From NCBI RefSeq assembly GCF_000719095.1, contig NZ_JOEH01000048.1, forward strand, positions 10,104 through 74,103: a stretch of DNA of 64,000 nt. Reading direction: 5' to 3'. Positions within the stretch are counted from its first letter, which is position 1. Each line of letters begins with the position of its first letter. Under the pieces are notes generated by a model. That model saw only the letters and a program-made list of their open reading frames with translations, made no database searches and had not been told where the DNA came from. The DNA is from Streptacidiphilus jeojiense (lineage in GTDB: Bacteria; Actinomycetota; Actinomycetes; Streptomycetales; Streptomycetaceae). A program made the translations under genes and the position numbers. This document shows positions 19,366 to 26,566 of the stretch, piece after piece.

Positions 19366-20556
19366 GTGAATCTACCCATCGGCGCCCGGGTGCGCCACTT
19401 CCGCGGCACCCGCCAGCAGGACGTCATCGCCGGGCTGGCCGGAATCTCCGTGGACTACTACTCGCAAATCGAGCGCGGACTGCGGATCCCCACAATCGCA
19501 GTCCTTCACCGGATCGCCCAGGAACTCGGAGTGCCCGTCGCCGCTCTGCTGTCCGAAGGCACCACCGTGACCGTCACAGCCGAGGACACGGCCGCCCCGT
19601 CCATCGCGCGGGCCCTGATGGGCTTCGGGCCTCCGCGGTCCACGGATCCCGCGGGGCCGGAAGTACTGCGCGAGCGCGTCGAGGCCGCGTGGCGATCCTG
19701 GCAGTCCTCGCCGACCCGCTTCACGGACGCCGCTGACGTATTGCCGGACCTCATCACCGACACTGAGCATGCCGTCCGAGCACACCGCACCGGTGACAGC
19801 GAGCGGCGGCGCGAAACACTGCGGGTCTCCGCGGACCTGTACTTCCTGCTGCGCTCCTACCTGCGGCGAGCCGGGCGCACGGACCTGTCGATGATGGCTG
19901 CCGACCGGGCCGTACGCGCAGCTGAGGACGCTGACGACCCGCTGAGGATCGCTGCCGCACAGTGGAATCTCGGGCACGCCCTCCTCGCCGCCGGCGACCC
20001 CGACGCCGCCGAACAAGTCGCACGGAAGGGCAGCGAACAACTGAAGCACCGTGCGCAGGGAGGCGATGCGGACTGCGCGGCGATGGCCGGCGCGCTCCAG
20101 CTGGTGACGGTGATGGCCTCGGCCCGCCGCAAGGACTGGTGGGCTGCCCGGGACCGACTGCGGAGCGCGGCGGCCCCGGCAGCTAAGCAGGCCGGAGAGG
20201 GCAATGTCATGTGGACCGTGTTCGGTCCGACTAATGTCGCGCTCCATGCGATGAGCATCGAAATGGAGGCAGGCGAGGCCAGCGAGGCTCTGCACGACGC
20301 CGACCAGATCGACACCAGCCGGCTGCCGTCGCTGGAGCGAAGGTTCACGTTCCTGCTGGAGGTTGCGCGCTGCCACGACCTGCGGCGCGAGGATCCGGCA
20401 GTGCTGCTGCACCTGCTACAGGCGGAGCAGTTGGCCCCTGAGGACCTGTCTCGGGCTGAGCTGGCACGAACCATGGTCGTCGGGCTGATGCGTCGGGCGC
20501 GGGCGATGCAGGCCCGCCAGGCGGAGCAACTGGCCGGACGCATGGACATGCTCTGA
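19366..20556 (+). CDS. XRE-family regulator with long helical sensor region
   Basis: The product has 396 residues. Residues 1-65 form a Cro/XRE helix-turn-helix (GARVRHFRGTRQQDVIAGLAGISVDYYSQIERG in two helices, then PTIAVLHRIAQELGV). The rest is all-helical and TPR-like (AAQWNLGHALLAAGDPDAAEQVARKG), resembling actinobacterial peptide- or ligand-sensing XRE proteins. The GTG at 19366 has GGAGG upstream; the frame extends to 19204 but that part overlaps the divergent promoter. It heads a block with two small Cys-rich genes. Confidence 0.85.
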   Translation: MNLPIGARVRHFRGTRQQDVIAGLAGISVDYYSQIERGLRIPTIAVLHRIAQELGVPVAALLSEGTTVTVTAEDTAAPSIARALMGFGPPRSTDPAGPEVLRERVEAAWRSWQSSPTRFTDAADVLPDLITDTEHAVRAHRTGDSERRRETLRVSADLYFLLRSYLRRAGRTDLSMMAADRAVRAAEDADDPLRIAAAQWNLGHALLAAGDPDAAEQVARKGSEQLKHRAQGGDADCAAMAGALQLVTVMASARRKDWWAARDRLRSAAAPAAKQAGEGNVMWTVFGPTNVALHAMSIEMEAGEASEALHDADQIDTSRLPSLERRFTFLLEVARCHDLRREDPAVLLHLLQAEQLAPEDLSRAELARTMVVGLMRRARAMQARQAEQLAGRMDML

Positions 20557-20649
20557 CCCGTGCTGTGGGCACGGCCGTGCTGAGAGCACGAACCGCCCTC
20601 GCGGATCATCCCTAACGTCGCTTTCAGGACAGCGACGAAAGGCATCCGA

Positions 20650-20871
20650 GTGATTACGGACGCTCCCTCGAAGCAGCAGGCGGCAAGGCGCACTCGCGCC
20701 GCCGCCCAGCCCGATCCGGTCCGCTGCGACATGTGCACCGAACCGCCGAGCTCAACCGGCCCGGTCCTGCCGATCGGCCCGGATGGCAAGAACGTCGACA
20801 TGGGCCACCTCGGTGAGGAATACGGCTACACCAACTGCTTCCGACTTGCCCAACAGGCCGTGCGGGCATGA
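20650..20871 (+). CDS. Small Cys-containing protein of unknown function
   Basis: A 73-residue protein from a GTG at 20650 with GAAAGG upstream. The middle has RCDMCTEPP, a CxxC pair, and C-terminally NCFRLAQQAV, so a small metal site is possible. No signal peptide or membrane helix is present. Its stop overlaps the next start as ATGA. I do not recognise a named family; the XRE-plus-two-small-proteins arrangement suggests one unit. Confidence 0.65.
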   Translation: MITDAPSKQQAARRTRAAAQPDPVRCDMCTEPPSSTGPVLPIGPDGKNVDMGHLGEEYGYTNCFRLAQQAVRA

Positions 20872-21065
20872 GCGAGAAGACGGAGCCGGCCGCTGGCCGG
20901 GCGGCGGGCGTGTGCACCTGGTGCGACGAGTGGGTGTGCGACGGCGTCATCGTCGGGGAGATCGAGCGCGATGCCGGCCCCGGCTACACCCTCGTGCGAC
21001 ACCAGGAGCATGTCGGTCTGCGCAAGCCGGTGGCTGTGGACCGGCCGCGGACGTGGTCGGGGTGA
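20868..21065 (+). CDS. Small protein with CxxC-x4-C motif
   Basis: A 65-residue protein. VCTWCDEWVCDG near residue 16 has three cysteines in zinc-ribbon-like spacing, with a histidine later (VRHQEH). The ATG at 20868 overlaps the previous stop by four bases. It is the last gene before the tRNA array, 72 bases upstream of it. Function is unknown. Confidence 0.65.
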   Translation: MSEKTEPAAGRAAGVCTWCDEWVCDGVIVGEIERDAGPGYTLVRHQEHVGLRKPVAVDRPRTWSG

Positions 21066-21137
21066 CGGTATGTCGGGGCGCACGCCGGTGCGCAAAAACC
21101 ATTAGCTCCTGAATTACTTGCTTCCTACGATTGGTGC

Positions 21138-21214
21138 TGCGGGTTGGCGCAGCGGGTCAGCGCGAAGGCCTCATAAGCCTTAGGTCACGGGTTCGAATCC
21201 CGTACCCGCCACCA
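21138..21214 (+). tRNA. tRNA with CAT anticodon (Met or Ile2)
   Basis: D-stem GCGC/GCGC, anticodon stem AAGGC/GCCTT around loop CTCATAA, T-arm ACGGG-TTCGAAT-CCCGT, and an encoded CCA end. The acceptor TGCGGGT/ACCCGCC is mismatched at pair 1-72, which is initiator-like, but the anticodon stem lacks the three G-C pairs of an initiator. CAT is read as Met, or as Ile if C34 is modified. Confidence 0.85.
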
Positions 21215-21215
21215 A

Positions 21216-21293
21216 GCGTTGAGTGCTGGGACACGAGCGGGGCTGTAACCCCTGCGCCTTCGGGCTTGCGAGGTTCGATTCCTCGGCAGCGCA
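21216..21293 (+). tRNA. tRNA-Tyr(GTA) with reduced D-arm
   Basis: The anticodon stem CGGGG/CCCTG holds loop CTGTAAC (GTA). A 14-base variable arm (GCC-TTCG-GGC) and T-arm CGAGG-TTCGATT-CCTCG follow, with A73. The acceptor GCGTTG/CAGCGC has six pairs including one G-U. Only about 15 bases are left between acceptor and anticodon stem, so the D-arm is unusually short. It starts one base after the CCA of the previous tRNA. No CCA is encoded. Confidence 0.6.
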
Positions 21294-21311
21294 CGGCAAT
21301 TGCATCAACAA

Positions 21312-21384
21312 GGCGTCGTACCCCAACGGCAGAGGGAGCCGGTTCAGGACCGGTCCAGTGTGCGTTCGAATCGCACCGACGCTA
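21312..21384 (+). tRNA. tRNA-Leu(CAG) with a short variable loop
   Basis: The acceptor GGCGTCG/CGACGCT pairs fully (one G-U). Anticodon stem GCCGG/CCGGT holds loop TTCAGGA, anticodon CAG. T-arm GTGCG-TTCGAAT-CGCAC and A73 follow. The variable region is only five bases (CCAGT), whereas normal bacterial leucine tRNAs carry a long arm. Confidence 0.75.
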
Positions 21385-21397
21385 CGCAAAGCAACAA

Positions 21398-21471
21398 GGC
21401 GCTGTGCCCCAACTGGCAGAGGGGGCGGTCTGAGGGACCGTCGGTTGCAGGTTCGACTCCTGTCAGCGCTA
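21398..21471 (+). tRNA. tRNA-Leu(GAG) with a short variable loop
   Basis: The acceptor GGCGCTG/CAGCGCT pairs fully (one G-U). Anticodon stem GCGGT/ACCGT holds CTGAGGG, anticodon GAG. T-arm GCAGG-TTCGACT-CCTGT and A73 follow. It shares its acceptor and D-arm design with the preceding CAG tRNA and again has only a five-base variable region. Confidence 0.75.
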
Positions 21472-21472
21472 C

Positions 21473-21557
<85 letters not shown>

Positions 21558-21561
21558 CGTT

Positions 21562-21644
21562 GGAAGGTCCGGCATCGGCGTGCCAAGCGCTCCAGAAAAG
21601 CGTGGCGGGTGATACCGCTGCGGGTTCAACTCCCGCACCTTCCG
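21562..21644 (+). tRNA. Class II tRNA, apparent Ser(AGA) with C33
   Basis: The acceptor GGAAGGT/ACCTTCC is perfect. D-stem GGCA/TGCC, variable arm GCGG/CCGC, T-arm GCGGG-TTCAACT-CCCGC and G73 fit serine. The only good anticodon stem, GCGCT/AGCGT, leaves loop CCAGAAA, giving anticodon AGA and C instead of the near-universal U at position 33. It may be non-functional or unusually decoded. Confidence 0.6.
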
Positions 21645-21649
21645 CTCGA

Positions 21650-21722
21650 TCCCCGTTGGTGCAATCGGCAGTCACATCGCTCTCTGGAAGCGAAGATCGA
21701 GGTTCGAATCCTCGGCGGGGAG
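21650..21722 (+). tRNA. tRNA-Gln(CTG)
   Basis: The acceptor TCCCCGT/GCGGGGA pairs with one G-U. Anticodon stem TCGCT/AGCGA holds loop CTCTGGA (CTG). The variable loop AGAT, T-arm CGAGG-TTCGAAT-CCTCG and G73 fit glutamine. It is the last tRNA of the array and ends six bases from the stop of a convergent small gene. Confidence 0.88.
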
Positions 21723-21728
21723 CGTGAA

Positions 21729-21980
21729 TCACTGGGGATGCGCGGCCTTTCGGGCCCGGGCGTCCTCACGGATCAGGCCCAGCAGGTATTCGCAGGCAGG
21801 TGACTCGGCGCGAAAGCGGCGGAGCCAGGAGCAACTGCCGCGGCCCCAGTGGTAGGCGATCCAGTCGGCGCCGTCGCGGTCCAGGCAGTAGGCGTTGTCG
21901 GGCAGTCCGCCGTCCAGGCAGTAGGCGTTGCTCCGGAAGCCCTCGGCCTCCAACTGCGCTCGAAGCTCTTCGCGGTCCAC
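21729..21980 (-). CDS. Small acidic protein with duplicated NAYCLD motif
   Basis: An 83-residue protein. NAYCLDGGLPD is immediately followed by NAYCLDRDGADW, a short tandem duplication, then WGRGSCSWLRRF. GTG at 21980 with GGGAGG upstream is preferred; a GTG at 22010 would add ten residues. It converges on the tRNA array. I do not recognise a named family. Confidence 0.6.
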   Translation of the reverse strand: MDREELRAQLEAEGFRSNAYCLDGGLPDNAYCLDRDGADWIAYHWGRGSCSWLRRFRAESPACEYLLGLIREDARARKAAHPQ

Positions 21981-22035
21981 TGCGGCCTCCCGCTCCTGGG
22001 TGAAGGTCACTCGGCCGGACGGGCGACGGTCCGGG

Positions 22036-22287
22036 TCAGCTGCGCGCCGGACCGGAGTTCTCGTCCACGGTCTTCGCGCTGTCGCCGACGAACCGCACCT
22101 GGTCCAGCCGGACCCCGTACTCGTCGGCGACGGCGATGACGTCGTGCCTGGTCCGGACCACGACCTCGGCGCTCAGGGGGTGCTTCCGGGGGTCGTAGAC
22201 CTGCATCACGACATGCTTCGGATCGGCCTCACCTTCGACCTCATCCTTGATCCACACCTTCGCGGTACGACCGCTCACGTCGTCCAT
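22036..22287 (-). CDS. Small hypothetical protein
   Basis: An 83-residue protein (MDDVSGRTAKVWIKDEV start) with alternating strand-like segments (HVVMQVYDPR, AEVVVRTRHD) and no membrane helix or cysteine. The ATG at 22287 is chosen; the frame runs on to 22359 with poor-character sequence. No family is recognised. It lies 56 bases upstream of the preceding small gene and may be co-transcribed with it. Confidence 0.55.
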   Translation of the reverse strand: MDDVSGRTAKVWIKDEVEGEADPKHVVMQVYDPRKHPLSAEVVVRTRHDVIAVADEYGVRLDQVRFVGDSAKTVDENSGPARS

Positions 22288-22382
22288 GCCCCGATCATCC
22301 GACGGCGCGGGGCTCCTCGCGACCCAGCGGACCGTCACCATCTGGACACTGGAGGCCACGCAGTGTAATCAGCCGGTAGTCC

Positions 22383-22778
22383 TCAAACATCCTGGTCGGC
22401 GCCCGGGGCGAGCAGCCGACAGCTCTCGAAGTTCATGCAGCCGCAGAGCAGACACTCGGCGACGGCATCCCGCAGCACTCGCAGCTGCTCGATGGACCGG
22501 TCCAGCTCGGGGAGCTTGCGTTCGGCGAGGGTCCGCCACTGCCCAGTGGCACCGTGGTCGCCGTCGGCGCTCAGCAACTGGCGGATCTCGGCGAGCGTGA
22601 ACCCGGCTCGCTGGGCCATCCTGATCAACGCGATCCGCCGAACGGTGCTGACCGGATAGACCCGCCGCCCCGCGACCCTCGCCGCCTGAGGCAGCAGGCC
22701 GACGCTCTCGTAGTACCGCAGTGCGGAAGCCCGCATCCCGACCTGCCGCGCGAGGTCCCCGATGGCCAGTTCCCGCAC
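22383..22778 (-). CDS. soxR: SoxR-like [2Fe-2S] MerR regulator
   Basis: The product has 131 residues. A MerR helix-turn-helix (IGDLARQVGMRASALRYYESVGLL) is followed by a dimerisation helix and then CLLCGCMNFESC, exactly the C-x2-C-x-C-x5-C cluster ligands of SoxR. It should sense redox-active molecules through the oxidised iron-sulfur cluster. The GTG at 22778 has GAGGGGG upstream. A SoxR-box-like dyad lies before the divergent MFS exporter, the probable target. Confidence 0.92.
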   Translation of the reverse strand: MRELAIGDLARQVGMRASALRYYESVGLLPQAARVAGRRVYPVSTVRRIALIRMAQRAGFTLAEIRQLLSADGDHGATGQWRTLAERKLPELDRSIEQLRVLRDAVAECLLCGCMNFESCRLLAPGADQDV

Positions 22779-22806
22779 TGATCCGTCCCCCTCGACGTCA
22801 CTTGAC

Positions 22807-22822
22807 TTCAAGCGTGCTTGAA
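22807..22822. promoter_or_regulatory. SoxR-box-like operator and divergent promoter
   Basis: TTCAAGC-GT-GCTTGAA is a perfect dyad resembling SoxR boxes. TTGACT at 22802-22807 can serve as the -35 of the exporter promoter with a MerR-type 19-base spacer to GAGTCT (22827-22832), although this -10 is weak. Transcription would begin close to the GTG at 22839. Confidence 0.75.
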
Positions 22823-22838
22823 CCCTGAGTCTGAACGG

Positions 22839-24134
22839 GTGGCCCTCCCGTCGACAACCCGCATGCTGCCGCGCTCCTACCGGCCGCTCTTCGCCCATGT
22901 CGAGCTCCGACGGCTGCTGCCCGCACTGGCCGCCTCCGATCTGGGTGACGGGATGAGCGTGGTCGCCGTCGCCTGGCTGGCGGTCGTCATCGCGCCGCCG
23001 GGGCAGTCCGGCCTGGTCGTCGGTGCGGCGATCGCCGCCTACGCCCTGCCCGGGGCGCTCGGCGCGCTGGTCTTCGGCCGTTGGCTGCGCCGCCTCCCGG
23101 CCCGGCGCCTGCTGGCCGCGGACAGCGGGCTCCGTGCACTGCTGCTCGGCTCGGTGCCGCTGGCGTGGGCCGCGGGTGTGCTGAATCCGGTCCTCTACAT
23201 CGCCCTGCTGGCCGGTTCCTCGATGCTGCACGCCTGGGGAAGCGCGGGAAAGTACTCTCTGCTCGCCGAGATCCTGCCACCGGAGCAGCGTCTGGCCGCG
23301 AACGCGCTGATCAGTTCGAGCGCCACCGCGGCCGTCATCGTCGGGCCTGCACTCGCCGGACTACTGGCGACCGCAGTCGGCCCTGCCTGGATCATCGGCT
23401 TCGACGCCGTGAGCTTCGCCGTCCTCGCGCTCCAGACCGGCCGGCTCGGCAACCCGAACGGGCCCACACCGACGGCGGAGCCGCCCGACACCGGCCGATC
23501 GAAGGCCGGCCTGCGAGTGTTGCGCGGCCAGCCGGAGCTCTTCGGAATCCTCGCCCTCACCTGGTTCTTCAACTTCCTCTACGGGCCGGTGGAGGTGGCA
23601 CTCCCGCTGCATGTCACCCAGGATCTGCACTCCGGCGCGGACCTCCTCGGTCTGTACTGGACGCTCTTCGGAGTGGGGGCCGTTCTCGGCGCCCTGTCCG
23701 CGACCGCCCTGCGCAAGCTGCCGCTATGGCCGGTCACCCTCGCCATCGTCGCCGGTTGGGGCCTGACTCTGGTGCCCTTCGGCCTTGGTGCGTCCGTGAG
23801 CGTCTCACTCGTCTGTTTCGGGGTCGGCGGTGCGATCTACGGGCCGTTCACGGCGCTGACGTTCACCCTCTTCCAGGACCGCACCCCGGCGGCCCTGCTC
23901 ACCACGGTCCTGGCCGCCCGCGGTGCGGCGCTGCTCACCGCCGCACCCGTCGGCACCGCCCTCGGGGGTCCGCTGACCGTGGCCCTGGGCCCCCGTCAGG
24001 TGCTGGCCGCCTCGGGCATTGCAACCGTCACCCTCGCCCTCGTCGCCGCCGCGTCACGGCTCCGGGCACGGCGGCGGAGCCGTCTGACGGATGTGCGTCA
24101 GCACCCGTCCCCGTCGGAGGCGGCGGCCAGGTGA
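22839..24134 (+). CDS. MFS exporter, probable SoxR target
   Basis: The product has about 431 residues and roughly twelve membrane helices with MFS-3/enterobactin-exporter-like sequence (DLGDGMSVVAVAWLAVVI, then FGRWLRRLPARRLLAADSG between helices 2 and 3). The frame opens at a TTG (22818) inside the SoxR box, so the GTG at 22839 or ATG at 22863 is more likely. No Shine-Dalgarno is seen, consistent with a leaderless mRNA. The last 107 bases overlap the convergent second MFS gene. It probably exports a redox-active or toxic compound. Confidence 0.83.
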   Translation: MALPSTTRMLPRSYRPLFAHVELRRLLPALAASDLGDGMSVVAVAWLAVVIAPPGQSGLVVGAAIAAYALPGALGALVFGRWLRRLPARRLLAADSGLRALLLGSVPLAWAAGVLNPVLYIALLAGSSMLHAWGSAGKYSLLAEILPPEQRLAANALISSSATAAVIVGPALAGLLATAVGPAWIIGFDAVSFAVLALQTGRLGNPNGPTPTAEPPDTGRSKAGLRVLRGQPELFGILALTWFFNFLYGPVEVALPLHVTQDLHSGADLLGLYWTLFGVGAVLGALSATALRKLPLWPVTLAIVAGWGLTLVPFGLGASVSVSLVCFGVGGAIYGPFTALTFTLFQDRTPAALLTTVLAARGAALLTAAPVGTALGGPLTVALGPRQVLAASGIATVTLALVAAASRLRARRRSRLTDVRQHPSPSEAAAR

Positions 24135-25341
24135 TCCGTCGGACGGCGGGTGCGGCGAGGACGGCCAGTGCGCTCAGTGTCGCCCAGGCGGCGGCGAACG
24201 CCAGGACGGTGCCCGCGCCGAACAGAGCGGCCGCAGGGCCGGCCGCCGCGAGCCCCAACGGGCCGGCCGAGTAGCTGCCCAAGGTCTGGAAGGAACTGAC
24301 CCGCGCGAGCGCCCCGGCGGGGACCTGCTGCTGCAGGACGGTACCGCTGAAGGCCGCAGCCAGCGCCGAGCCGGCCCCCGCAACCAGCGCGCCCGCGGCG
24401 ATCAGCGCCACCCCGGCGTGCACGGCCAGGAGCGCGCATGGGACGCCGTACCCCAGCGTGGCAACGGTGGCGCCGACCAGTGGGCGCCCGGGCCGACGGC
24501 CCAGCGCCAGCAGCCCGCCCGCCACGGCCCCCGCTCCGTACGCCGCCATGGTCAGGCCCCAGGCTCCGGCGCCGCCGGGCCGCCGGTCGAACAGCACCGG
24601 CCCGAGCAGCAGGAAAGGCCCCCAGACCACCAGGTTCACAAAGGTGAACTGCACCGTGGTGACCACCAGCCAGGAATGCGCCCGGAACTCCGCCCAGCCC
24701 TCCGCGAGGTCGCGGCGCAGCGATCGGCTCGCTGCCGCCACGAGCGACGATGCCGGAATGCGAAGCCGCCCCAGGGCCAGCACGCTCACCCCGTAGGAGG
24801 CGGCGTCGACGGCGATGACGACCGCCGGGCCGGCGACCGTGATCAGCAGGCCGGCCAGCGCCGGACCGGCGACCGCGGCGGCCGAACGCGCCAGCCCCAA
24901 CAGGGCGTTGGCGTCGCCGAGCCGGTCGACCGGGGTGATCTCGACGGTGAGGGCGCTCAGCGCCGGTCGGAAGAACCCCTCCCCCGTTCCCCGGACCGCC
25001 GCCAGCAGCACGAACAGCCAGATCTGCGGCCGTCCGTGGTCGAGCAGCAGTGCGGCGGCGAAGGCCGCCTGCGCCGCGCACCGAAGCGCATCCGCGCCCA
25101 GCATCACCCGCCGTCGGCCGAACCGGTCCGCGGCCACGCCGCCGAGCAGTAGGAAGACGACCTGGGGCGCGATCCCCGCCGCCATCACCCAACCCAGGTC
25201 GGCTGCGTCGCCGCCGCCGTCCAGCACGGCGAAGGCGACCGCGGGGGTCGACATCGCCGTACCGAGCAGCGAGGTGGCGTATCCAGCCCAGAAGGTACGG
25301 AAATCACGGCCCTCAGGGCCGCGCAACACGCCTGCTCTCAC
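24028..25341 (-). CDS. MFS exporter (MFS-3 like)
   Basis: The product has about 437 residues and twelve predicted helices; FRTFWAGYATSLLGTAMS starts helix 1 and DRFGRRRVMLGAD is the loop 2-3 motif. A GTG at 25341 overlaps the upstream stop as GTGA and is preferred to the GTG at 25389. It is the distal gene of the ECF sigma operon. Its last 107 bases are antisense to the 3' end of the SoxR-linked exporter. The hydrophilic C-terminal tail (TRRRRGRG) comes from that overlap. Confidence 0.85.
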   Translation of the reverse strand: MRAGVLRGPEGRDFRTFWAGYATSLLGTAMSTPAVAFAVLDGGGDAADLGWVMAAGIAPQVVFLLLGGVAADRFGRRRVMLGADALRCAAQAAFAAALLLDHGRPQIWLFVLLAAVRGTGEGFFRPALSALTVEITPVDRLGDANALLGLARSAAAVAGPALAGLLITVAGPAVVIAVDAASYGVSVLALGRLRIPASSLVAAASRSLRRDLAEGWAEFRAHSWLVVTTVQFTFVNLVVWGPFLLLGPVLFDRRPGGAGAWGLTMAAYGAGAVAGGLLALGRRPGRPLVGATVATLGYGVPCALLAVHAGVALIAAGALVAGAGSALAAAFSGTVLQQQVPAGALARVSSFQTLGSYSAGPLGLAAAGPAAALFGAGTVLAFAAAWATLSALAVLAAPAVRRITWPPPPTGTGADAHPSDGSAAVPGAVTRRRRGRG

Positions 25342-25904
25342 GACCGATGCCTGCCGCCGGCCTCCGGCGCTGCTCCGCCGCGGGTCCACGGCCTGGCGGA
25401 GGCGCCGTCCTGCGGGAGGCCGAACCCGGCCGTGATCCGGCCGCGCAGGGTGCGCAACTCGGATGCGGTGTCGACCGGACGGTCGAGCACATCGCCGAGG
25501 CTCTGGCGGATCATCCCGTCGAGGGACATACCCCTGCGGTCCCGGAGGACTCGATCGGCACGGTCGAGGTGGTCGGCGACCGTGCCGAGCAGTTGCTCGA
25601 CCTCGGCCCGGGGCCGGGGCCGGGCCGTCACGGCGTGGCGCAGGGCGAACAGGCCCTCACGCGCCCGTCGGACATCACCGGTCGCCGGACCCTGAAGCCG
25701 TTCGACGGCGTCCAGCAGGGAGGCGAGCGCATCGATCCGAGCGCAGAGGTCACCCTCCGTCAGACCGGCACGCCGATGGACGTCGGCCAGCCCGGCGGCG
25801 AAGTCGAACACCGCGTCCGAGCGGGCGATGTAGCCGTCCCTGACGCCCCGTACGAACTCATCCGTCTCGTCGAACCCGTCGTCGTGCACCTGATCGTCGG
25901 TCAT
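25338..25904 (-). CDS. Helical hypothetical protein between sigma factor and exporter
   Basis: A 188-residue, soluble, mostly helical protein (ARIDALASLLDAVERLQGP, DHLDRADRVLRDRRG). No membrane helix or zinc motif of an anti-sigma factor is seen. The ATG at 25904 has AGGAGGGG upstream and lies inside the 3' end of the sigma gene (47-base overlap), so it is probably translated with it. It could be a soluble partner of the sigma factor; that is inference. Confidence 0.7.
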   Translation of the reverse strand: MTDDQVHDDGFDETDEFVRGVRDGYIARSDAVFDFAAGLADVHRRAGLTEGDLCARIDALASLLDAVERLQGPATGDVRRAREGLFALRHAVTARPRPRAEVEQLLGTVADHLDRADRVLRDRRGMSLDGMIRQSLGDVLDRPVDTASELRTLRGRITAGFGLPQDGASARPWTRGGAAPEAGGRHRS

Positions 25905-26466
25905 CCGAGCTCCCCTCCTTCAACCTCTCCCTGATCGACTCCTTGAGCGTGCGGCGGGCCCGGGCGATGTTCTGCCGGACCGCGGCCTGCTCCATTCCGA
26001 GCAACGCGGCGATCTCGGCGGTGCTCCAGCCCTCGTAGTGCAGTCCGAAGACCTGCCGCTGCCGGTTCGGCAGCGCCGCGAGCAGTGCGAGGACGAACTC
26101 CTGCTGCCGGCCCGCCTCCACGGCGTCGACGGCGTCAGCGGTCGTCCCCGCTGCCTCGACCAGATCCGGCGGGTCGGCCACCAGAACGACTTCGACCGGC
26201 GACCGGCCACCGCCGCCCGCACGGCCACCGGACCCGTGCAGCGATCGCAGGTACCAGCGCACGGCGACGGTCCGCAACCAGGCCGGCCAGGCGCCCGGGT
26301 CGCGGATCCGATCCCTGGCGCGCAGCGCGGACGCGAAGGCCTCCTGGACCGCGTCGCACGCCTCCGCCTCGCTCGCGCCATGGCTTCGGACGTGCCACAC
26401 CAGGGCCGAACGCTGCTGCCGGTAGAGCAGGACGAAGTCCTCATCGGACACGGATTCCTCGGTCAC
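25858..26466 (-). CDS. ECF-type RNA polymerase sigma factor
   Basis: The product has 202 residues. Region 2 is FVLLYRQQRSALVWHVRSHG with DAVQEAFASAL and WLRTVAVRWYL; region 4 is LPNRQRQVFGLHYEGWSTAEIAALLGMEQAAVRQNIARAR. The ATG at 26466 is used. It heads a three-gene operon with a helical protein and an MFS exporter, so it may drive its own efflux module. Its Arg-rich last 15 residues overlap the next gene. Confidence 0.88.
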   Translation of the reverse strand: MTEESVSDEDFVLLYRQQRSALVWHVRSHGASEAEACDAVQEAFASALRARDRIRDPGAWPAWLRTVAVRWYLRSLHGSGGRAGGGGRSPVEVVLVADPPDLVEAAGTTADAVDAVEAGRQQEFVLALLAALPNRQRQVFGLHYEGWSTAEIAALLGMEQAAVRQNIARARRTLKESIRERLKEGSSDDRRSGARRRVRRDG

Positions 26467-26566
26467 CCCCGGCAGTTCCCTTCTCCCCAGGACGGCACAG
26501 CACCGACCACACAGCTAGGTGCACCCGGCCGCGGAATCCGTGACATCGGCCTATCGGTCTACCGGC

